Assembly: GCA_002683155.1 (NCBI GenBank)
Contig: NYST01000061.1
Location: forward strand, 1-8,408
Length of the DNA stretch: 8,408 nucleotides
Origin: Methanobacteriota archaeon
GTDB taxonomy: Archaea > Thermoplasmatota > Poseidoniia > Poseidoniales > Thalassarchaeaceae
Reading direction: 5' to 3'
Part shown: in pieces, positions 1 to 7,200 of the stretch
Numbering within the stretch: the stretch's first letter is position 1
How the letters are laid out: each line of letters begins with the position of its first letter
The notes under the pieces: model-generated
Databases searched by the model: none
What the model was told of the DNA's origin: nothing
Seen by the model: the letters and a program-made list of their open reading frames with translations, nothing else
Made by a program: the position numbers and the translations under genes

Positions 1-87
1 TCCCTGGCCCTGTCCTTGTCCCTGGCCCTGTCCTTGTCCCTGGCCCTGTCCTTGTCCCTGGCCCTGTCCTTGTCCCTGGCCCTGTCC
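1..87 (-). repeat. Perfect 18-bp tandem repeat encoding (Gly-Gln)n
   Basis: On the plus strand the unit TCCCTGGCCCTGTCCTTG occurs four times without a mismatch (1-18, 19-36, 37-54, 55-72), followed by 15 bases of a fifth copy ending at 87. Read on the minus strand each unit is CAA-GGA-CAG-GGC-CAG-GGA, giving QGQGQG in frame with the TSP3 gene. The array touches the window edge, so the true copy number is unknown. Identical codon choice in every unit points to recent expansion by slippage or recombination rather than selection on protein composition alone. The unit is a multiple of three, so copy-number change would alter tail length without shifting frame. Confidence 0.97.
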
Positions 88-588
88 GTTCTCTCCTTCG
101 CCACCGCCCTCGGTGCCACCGTCTCCGGATCCATCACCTTGGAAATCTGGGTCGTATGCGTCGGGTATTCCGTCGCCGTCCGAATCCGATGCGGCTCCGT
201 CGTTGGGGTCGTTTGGATATGGGTCGTTTGAATCATTGGTACCGTCGCCGTCAGTATCTGCGTTGTTTGGGTTGGTCCCCGACTCGTACTCTTCCATGTT
301 GTCTAGGCCGTCACCATCGGGGTCGGCCCCGCTGTCGCTGGCAGAGTTGGGGTTGAGGCCGTAGTTGACCTCCCATCCATCTGGCATTCCGTCATTGTCG
401 GTATCTGGGTTGTTCATGTCCGTCCCAGCACTCTGCTCCTCTGCGTTGGTCAGTCCGTCCCCGTCCCAGTCGGCTCCTCCGTCTGATGGGTCCAGGGGGT
501 CTGATCCATCGGCTCCGACGCCGGTTGACCCGGCCATGAGCACTAGGAGCAGCGCTGTTATCACACTAGCTTTCTTCTGATATTGCAT
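1..588 (-). CDS. Secreted TSP3-repeat calcium-binding protein with Gly-Gln tail (3' end outside the window)
   Basis: The frame is open from an ATG at 588 to the left edge: 196 codons, no stop seen, so the C-terminus is missing. Residues 1-26 look like a signal peptide: QKK, a hydrophobic core TALLLVLMAG, and a likely cleavage site after VGA (residue 26). Five acidic DxDxDG-type loops follow, near residues 40-51 (DWDGDGLTNAEE), 62-73 (DTDNDGMPDGWE), 89-100 (DPDGDGLDNMEE), 111-122 (DTDGDGTNDSND) and 135-146 (DSDGDGIPDAYD), with GLNPN and SGTNPNN spacers. This is the pattern of thrombospondin type 3/bacterial TSP3 repeats, which bind calcium in known families. Residues 150-167 are a Gly/Glu linker, and 168-196 are strictly alternating Gly-Gln. 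An RBS-like AGGAAGTGA lies 7 bases before the ATG, supporting the start. The role is inferred to be an exported structural or adhesive protein, or the N-terminus of a larger one; no enzymatic domain is visible. Confidence 0.88.
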   Translation of the reverse strand, partial: MQYQKKASVITALLLVLMAGSTGVGADGSDPLDPSDGGADWDGDGLTNAEEQSAGTDMNNPDTDNDGMPDGWEVNYGLNPNSASDSGADPDGDGLDNMEEYESGTNPNNADTDGDGTNDSNDPYPNDPNDGAASDSDGDGIPDAYDPDFQGDGSGDGGTEGGGEGENGQGQGQGQGQGQGQGQGQGQGQGQGQGQG

Positions 589-595
589 TGTAAAT

Positions 596-604
596 TCACT
601 TCCT
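596..604 (-). promoter_or_regulatory. Shine-Dalgarno-like site of the TSP3 gene
   Basis: On the minus strand AGGAAGTGA lies 7 bases upstream of the ATG at 588. It matches the archaeal/bacterial anti-SD-complementary sequence GGAGGTGA with one mismatch. It supports the choice of this start, which also places a signal peptide exactly at the N-terminus. Confidence 0.6.
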
Positions 605-770
605 AATTTTCCGTTAATCCATCGAGTAAAGGACGATTGTTGGAGCGAGTCTAGACACTTGTCCGAATACTGTAATAACGCTATACTGAGCGTCATTTCT
701 AGTTTTTCCGAACTCTCTTATTTCTGTCCTGACCCCTCCTTTTCTAATCATCCAATCTCACTGGCTTTCT

Positions 771-831
771 CAGGGAACCCTCTGTTCCCTCTGGCTTCGG
801 AGAGGCATGTTACGTATTTCAAGGGTTCCTG
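771..831 (-). terminator. Inverted-repeat cluster after the zinc-ribbon gene, possible 3'-end or attenuator structure
   Basis: AGGGAAC (772-778) and GTTCCCT (784-790) form a perfect 7-bp stem with a 5-base loop. Separately, CAGGGAACCCT (771-781) can pair with AGGGTTCCTG (822-831) as a 10-bp helix with one bulged base. The two helices share bases 772-778 and therefore exclude each other. CCTCT (788-792) can also pair with AGAGG (801-805) around a GGCTTCGG loop. The cluster lies 9 to 69 bases downstream of the stop at 840. No T-run follows on the minus strand, so it is not a standard intrinsic or archaeal oligo-T terminator. Its role is unknown. Confidence 0.3.
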
Positions 832-839
832 TGCTGGTT

Positions 840-1202
840 TCAAGGGGTTATTCTCGAAAGCTCGGCCTGAAACCTAGTGGCCCCCATGAAGTGTAGCACT
901 GGGACTATCATTGTAGAAATCGCGAGAACTCCGAAGAAGAGTCCCGACCAGAGCTCTATTCCACGGCCTATGGAAATGAAGAGGAACCATCCGACTAGAA
1001 CTGAAACCCATGGCAGATGCCTCCTGGTGTAAAGAGAGAGGCGGGCATTCAGGATCTCATCGGAGTAGAACTGTGGGGTATCCTCGGGGTCGGCCAAGCC
1101 ATTCTCCACGCCACAACGGGAGCAAACCTGGTATCTGGGGCCGTTCCCGGTGATGAACTGGGCTTGAGGGTAGTTCTGCTTGCACAACCTACACACTGGC
1201 AT
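840..1202 (-). CDS. Small zinc-ribbon protein with two membrane helices
   Basis: The 120-residue product starts at the ATG at 1202 (MPVCRLCK) and stops with TGA at 840-842. Cys4-x2-Cys7 and Cys27-x2-Cys30 form a four-cysteine zinc-ribbon-like knuckle pair 19 residues apart. An amphipathic, charged stretch follows (about 45-62), then two hydrophobic segments: about 65-79 (WVSVLVGWFLFISIG) and 84-106 (starting LWSGLFFGVLAIS), with a short cytosolic C-terminus. The ribbon presumably faces the cytoplasm. I do not recognise a named family, and no enzymatic motif is present. It lies 58 bases behind the giant surface-protein gene on the same strand, so the two may be co-transcribed. The frame is open upstream: an ATG at 1271 would overlap the giant gene's stop by 11 bases and add 23 residues (143 in total). 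I prefer 1202 because the zinc ribbon then begins at residue 4, but neither start has a clear Shine-Dalgarno site. Confidence 0.75.
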   Translation of the reverse strand: MPVCRLCKQNYPQAQFITGNGPRYQVCSRCGVENGLADPEDTPQFYSDEILNARLSLYTRRHLPWVSVLVGWFLFISIGRGIELWSGLFFGVLAISTMIVPVLHFMGATRFQAELSRITP

Positions 1203-1260
1203 GATTCTCGTTGCGACCAGAGGAGTGGCGTCCTTCAAGGCTACGGTCCTCAACACTAAA

Positions 1261-4200
1261 TCAATCGTCATCGAGGACGTCGTCCAAGAATGAGACGTCG
1301 ATGTCGTCCGAATCTCCATCGAGTCCGTCGGCTAGGTCATTGAGTCCCTCCAGGCTAATTTCCTCGTTTTCTGACTCTAGGAGGTCCGCAACTGACGCAT
1401 CTGGGCCTCGCCACTCCTCCTCTGGAGACTCATCAATTACAGCCTCAGGCAATTCCTCCTCCACCTCGGACTCGTCCCCTGGTGTTTGTGTTAGGAAGGA
1501 GCTGGAGGCTATTTCCTCCTCTTCTGTGATTCCCATTGCCTCTCTGGTCAGCTCTTCCTCCATCTCGACCTCCTGTGTCCCCATTTCCCATGGCTGTGGA
1601 GCGGTTTTCTCCCTAGGCCTGATTATGAGAGCGGCGCCGAGAATGACCATGATCGCTGAAACCATGATTATGACGGTGTTTAGGTCTCCATCAACCAGCT
1701 GGTCGAACCAAGACTCTCCATCTCCTCCGGGCCCGTCAGGTGATCCGCCTGGGGTGAACTCAGATAGTGGATAGACCCGGATTGAATCTGTGGCGAGCCT
1801 GTGAACTTCACCATCGAATGCTACCACTGAGAGCCAATATGTTGTCGAGGAACTGACGGGCGTCGGGCCGATTGAGTCGAAAGACGCGTTGGAGGTGTCC
1901 GAAGAAGAGACTGTGATTGCATCCCTAGTGTCCGAGAACTGCATGGTACTCGCGAAGACGATGTAGGATTCCACCTGGGGGTCTTCTGATTCAGACCAGA
2001 TGACCTCTATCCTGGATCCTGTGGGGTCCCAGTAAGTCATGATCTCGGAAATCTCGGGGAGGTGGATGCCGGGGTCTTGTGAGTTCTCATCGACTGGGCT
2101 GATCATTGAAGTTTCTAACCCATCTAGCCAAGCATTCCCGGAGGTGTCGACTGAAACCACCGCAACCCACATTGGGACGTCGGGCTGGATTCTCTCCCCA
2201 TTAGATAGCGTCTCCAATAGGAACTCCTCTCCACTCTGAGTACGGTCTAGCACCAATGCCGGTTCTAGTCCCTCGACACTGTCGAAGGGTGCCACTGATA
2301 CTGCGAATATGCGGTACTCGGCAATGTCGGGCTCGGAACTTGGTGAGAAAGAGACGAATATCCCATCTCCCGAGTCCGGAGATCTGTCCACCAGGCTTGG
2401 CGAGGGAACTCTGTCAGGGGGAAAAAGGTCGCCCCTGTTGTCTATGGGAGTAACCAGGGCCATGTTTTCGCTCAAGTCAGAGAGGAATACATTCCCGGCT
2501 ATATCGTGAATCGTGACAGTGACATAAAGGGGGACTTCGGGGGATATTCTGGATGGAGAAAGTTCGTCGGCCTCTGTGCCGTATAGGGCTCTAGAAAGTG
2601 TGACCTCTAGGCGTGGTGAGTTTCCGATCTGTCTCTGGTCGATTGTGACTAGGTTGCATGTTCCGCTCGATTCGCAAGCAGAGCTTACTTCAGTCAGGTC
2701 GTTCAAGGGGAAGTCTGATGCCCAGACTGTGTAGTGGCTGAAGTCTTCTGCAGTTGTCCTGTCCCAACTCACGTCTATTGCTGTGCCATCATCGTCAGGG
2801 TGGTCCCATGCCTGGAGTCCCGATACCATGTCTGGGGGGGTGAATTCGGTGGAGTCGAGTTCTGAGTAGGTAGCCGTCTCAACTACTAGCACGTCATTGA
2901 CGTTCTGATTCCCCCAGTCATCAACAGCCACCACGCCGATCCAGTATACAACATCATTTTCCAGAGTTGAGTTGCCGATTGAGTCGATTACGACCTCGTC
3001 TGTGGTGCAGTCGGTTACGAACTGTGCGACGGGCCAGCCATCTACCGATGTCGGAGCCGTCCATCCCGAGGCCGGGAGGATGTAGATGACATGGAAGGAG
3101 CAATCCTCCTCCTGGTTCGGCTCCCACGTGACGACTATCCGGCCTCCCTCGTCGTTGGGGGCATCACTGACAGAAGTGCCAGTTATCGGTGAGGGGGCAA
3201 TACCGTCGTTGAGACCTCCTGCTGTCACTACTGGACCTACCACTGTGGCATTTGCAGGGTCGAATTGGCCGGCTTCGTCCACGCATACTATGGCGAACCA
3301 GTAGGGGACGTTTCCTTCAAGTTGGAGCACGGAGGAGTTGCCGGACGCGAAAGCGAAGTCTATCGGATCGGATAGGGCGAGGGCGCTGGTGATCTCCTGC
3401 TGGACGGCCCAAATCCGAGTGGACTGGGGGTCTAGTTCCTGACAAGCGGCCCACTCCGCGGAAACCGTTCCAGGGTTCCCGCCAGAGATAGGTTGCACTT
3501 CTAGCCATTCCGGGGGCGAGGGAGTCTCGTCAGTTGGGGTTGCGTTCCCATCCCATGAAATTGGGTCTCCAAGAGTACCGTCAGGGTACTCAATAGATAC
3601 CGCTGCTCTGTATTGCCTCTGATCTGATAGTGGGACTTCGGAGCCATTGCTGTTTCCTGTGGTAAAGACTGCCGTGGTCTGAGACCAATAGGGGACCCTC
3701 TGGTAAGCAGGCAGGTTAGCTAGGTCCCCCTTGGAAGGGGTCCACTGCGGGTTGTAAGTGGAGTCCCAGAGATAAATCCTGTAGGCCGACCAAGCGGAGT
3801 CCTGTGCTGGTAGCCAAGATGCATGAAGCACCCCCCCGCCATCATTGGGGCGGTCGTATAGGCTCGTCATCAGAGTTGGTGCCTCTAGCCTCTCCCAGTC
3901 ATAGGTGACTCGGATCATTATCCGCCCATCCTTAGGGGATTGCATTTGGAGGTGCACTGTCGAAGACATGGAACCCGGGGGAGTATTGAAAATTGCAGTC
4001 TGGAAAGACTCCTCTATACTCGGGTCTAATGCTGCAAGGTCCCAACTACCAGTGTAGTTTAGGTTGGTCGACTTGGCCCAAACCCACGACCCCCTCGCGG
4101 GTGAAGAGAAGGTCAGTGAACCCGGGTAAAGGAGAAGCTCGGATGAGTTGGCTTGGTTTTGATCGAGAGGGATGAGAATCGGTGATTCTTGTGAGGCGAA

Positions 4201-7200
4201 AGTGGTGAGCATGCCCGGCCGCGTAGTATCGGTAATGTCGAGCGTCCTGTCTGCGAAAATCGCGTTGAGGGGGGATGCCCTCCTCTGATTCTCCCTAGGA
4301 GCCTCCCTGAGAGTCTCGATCGGTTTGTAGATGTGAAGTCCATCCTCCCCCAGCACCGCTAGTCCCATCCATGCATCGGCATCGGCAGCCAATGCACCCG
4401 GCATATCGCCGACCATTACCACGGCATGGTCTCCAGATGACTTGATGATGCTGATCTTGCTTGCAGAGATTGCAGCAAGGTGGTTTCCATCAGAAGCAAG
4501 GTCGATGATAGGCCATCCCTGCAGTTCAATCGCCCCTGGACCAGCCTCCATACCCATAGAAGTTCCATTCCAGTGCACTAGGGGCTGGTTCGAGGTTGCT
4601 ATATGCACTCCCCAGAGATCTGCTTCTACAGCAGAAACGTCGTTACTCGGAATCATGTCGATGTTGTAAGTTCCGTTATGGCTGTCGGTTGAGATGTCCC
4701 ATGCAGCGACTCCTGGTCTAGTGACGCCTTGTCCGTTATGCGAGATGAAAATAGCCGAGTCGTGATGCAGCGTAATCAATGAGCCGGTGGCTGTGTCATT
4801 GAAAGTTCTGGAGACTGGTCCAGCATACACGATGCCGGAGACGAAGTCGCCGACCAATCCGTCTGCCCTGCCTATTGTCCCGACAACTCCGAGGTCCTGA
4901 TCAAGTACAATCATGCCCGTCGGGCCGCCAACGAGAACTGTCCCATTGCCAAGAATTGGCACTGGTGGAACGAACAGGTGGTTCGATATCGGCGTAGGTA
5001 GACCATCGACCGTAGTAATTGGATCGTCCCAATCGTCCTTCGTAAGATTCCAGAGCCCTATGCCACCATGGGTTGAGACTAGGACATGCTCACCGTATTC
5101 CACAAAGTCCGTCACTATGTTGCTGGGGAGGCCTGCCAATAGGCTGCCCTGCCCCCATGATCTGGTCTCTGGGTTGAATGTCTGGAATCCAGCAGAGCTC
5201 CCGGACCAGCCCATTAGGCCGATGAACATATTCTCGCCATCGTGTAGCATTCCGTCCATCTGGTTGTGCAACGCGGGTGGAGTCTGCTGGACGGACCTAT
5301 GGCTGAGGTTGAACGAGAAGAGTCCGTCGCCCACAGTGGAAGCCCAAATCTCCTGGTCTACTATCATAATCTCATTGATGGACTCGGATAGGGCATCGAA
5401 GCCATACTGCCAATTTACTGAGCCATTGTCGAGAAGCTCCCCCTGAAGTACTGTTGAAGCCAGATATGAGTACTCGGATGACCCGACCGTTACCCATACG
5501 TGAGTCCCATTGGATATCATCTCGGAGACGACTCCCGAGGGAAGTCCGACCAACTCGTCGAAACCCCCCTCTATTAGGCCCGTACTGTCTAGTCTGTCCA
5601 CCCTGTTTATCCCAGATAGGTCGCCCGACCTTCCGATGGCGTAGGACCTAGAGTTAGTCGGGGCTCTGACTATCGAGCAAGAGTCCATCCCGAGGCCGAT
5701 GACCTGCCCAGAGGTTGCCGAAGCGCCCGAGGTGATTACGCGAGTGATTCCCCCATTGCCGTCATAATGAGCGACCAGTAGTAGGTCTTCGTCGTAAATC
5801 ATCCCGCCGGGGAAGACTGGGTTCTCTGAAACCCCCATGTCGGGGGTTAGGGTATCGAGGAAGTTGTTAGAGGAGTAGTCGAATCGATCGATGCCAACAT
5901 TGTCAGTATCGAAGCCGACGTACATTATTTCGTTCTCTTCGTCGCATGCTAATGCTCTGACGTCCTTGTCCGCCATGTTTGAGTTATCGTTAGTGATGGG
6001 GGTGATCCACTCGTCTGTAATGCCATCCCCATCGTAGTCACCCAAGTCGAATCGTGCGATTCCCCCGCCTACTAACCACCACTGCCATGCACTGAAACCG
6101 ATTGCCACGTGGACGATATCGTGGCAGAGCAAGATATCTGCTCCGTATCCATCGGGGATGTCACCTGTATCGACATCCCAAATGGTCCAGTTGCCATTGT
6201 TTCCCGATAGTCGCATCACATGGCCATCGTTTCCATAACCAGATGCTGCCCAGAGGTCATCTCCAACAACTTTCAGAGTGTAGAAGTCTAGTTCTGATTC
6301 GGAAGGAAGTCCATCCCCCGGTAGCCACGAGGATTGCCATGTCTCATTTGATGGATTCCAGCGGAGTATTCCATTCATACTGGCGAAGAGGTACTCACCT
6401 TGGTACTCGACCATCCCTCTTATCCTACCATCGATATCGTCCCATTGGTCTAGAAGAGTCATGTTAGAGGCTGAGAATCGCCTTAGGGTGTTCTCACCAT
6501 ATGCTATCCACATCTCGCATGACGCGTTAAGCGGGAAGCAGTCTCCCAAGTACTGGGCGTTTACCCTGCCAACGTCTCCGATAGTCTGGAGATCGTCCAT
6601 CCAGCCTTCCGAAGTGGTGTTCCACCTCAGAATTGTGCCCGGGTCTCCTGAACCCCCCCATCCTGAAGTCTCTACGACGCTGATCCACACCTCGTCACCG
6701 ATCTGGTTCATTCCGTGGACGACCCCCTCGAATCCTAGACGTTGTCCGGCATCGATTGTCTGCAGCGACGTGTTATTGTCCAGGTTGATTCTGGCAATCT
6801 CGTCCCTGGAGTTCCACGGGTTGGCACGCTGAGGGGAGTAGTACATCATCTCATCAACGATTAGAATCTCTCCGGGAGAGTAGTTTGGGAGGGTTGGTCC
6901 GTCTTGGTTGGCGCCTCTTCCCCATTGAATCAGAGTGGTTTCGTTTACCAAGTCAATTAGAGTGAGTCCGAAATCCCCCCCGGCCCACATGGTGCCCAAT
7001 GCCCTCCCCTCAATCATGACGGTTACATCATCATCCCCGAGAATCCCCTGAGAACCATCCCACGGTGTTAGCCATGTTCCTGATGTTAGGTTGAATCGAG
7101 CTATTCCTAAGTTCTCAAATCCCAGGTATAGTGTCTCTCCAAATTTGACAACTCGCGCTCTCTCGGTATCATCTCCTGCTGTCCAGACCTCGACTACGGT

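Larger units (their letters stand above)
589..839 (-). other. Intergenic region and probable promoter region of the TSP3 gene
   Basis: This 251-base stretch separates the stop of the zinc-ribbon gene from the start of the TSP3 gene, both on the minus strand. It is more AT-rich than the genes, particularly at 591-617 and 671-720. The gap is long enough to hold a separate promoter. The most TATA-like stretch on the minus strand is AGTATAGCGTTATTACAG (671-688), but it is a poor match and I could not identify a convincing BRE/TATA pair. The half nearest the zinc-ribbon gene contains inverted repeats, listed separately. No RNA gene or convincing small ORF was seen. Confidence 0.45.

Noticed and set aside
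1..87. Short direct repeats considered as a CRISPR array
   Set aside because: The units are contiguous with no spacers and stay in frame with a coding sequence, so this is a coding tandem repeat.
16..231. Plus-strand frame rich in SLALSLSL, resembling a signal or membrane segment
   Set aside because: It is the antisense reading of the 18-bp Gly-Gln repeat; the minus-strand frame has a signal peptide, an RBS-like site and calcium loops.
113..364. Plus-strand frame rich in Ser/Pro opposite the TSP3 loops
   Set aside because: It is the complement of the Asp/Gly-rich loops (GAC/GGC codons) of the TSP3 gene and carries no independent evidence.
733..747. AAAAGGAGGGG on the minus strand, a strong Shine-Dalgarno-like run
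   Set aside because: No start codon lies at a suitable distance downstream, so it does not mark a gene.
659..877. A 72-codon plus-strand frame in the intergenic gap
   Set aside because: It overlaps the end of the zinc-ribbon gene, has no ribosome site and no recognisable motif. The region is pyrimidine-rich on this strand, which favours chance open frames.
1211..1774. A 187-codon open frame on the plus strand, Ser/Pro-rich
   Set aside because: It is antisense to the acidic tail of the giant gene. Its Ser-rich composition is what reversed Asp/Glu codons give, and it has no domain or ribosome site.
4913..5446. A 177-codon open frame on the plus strand
   Set aside because: It lies entirely antisense to well-supported propeller repeats and shows no recognisable protein pattern.
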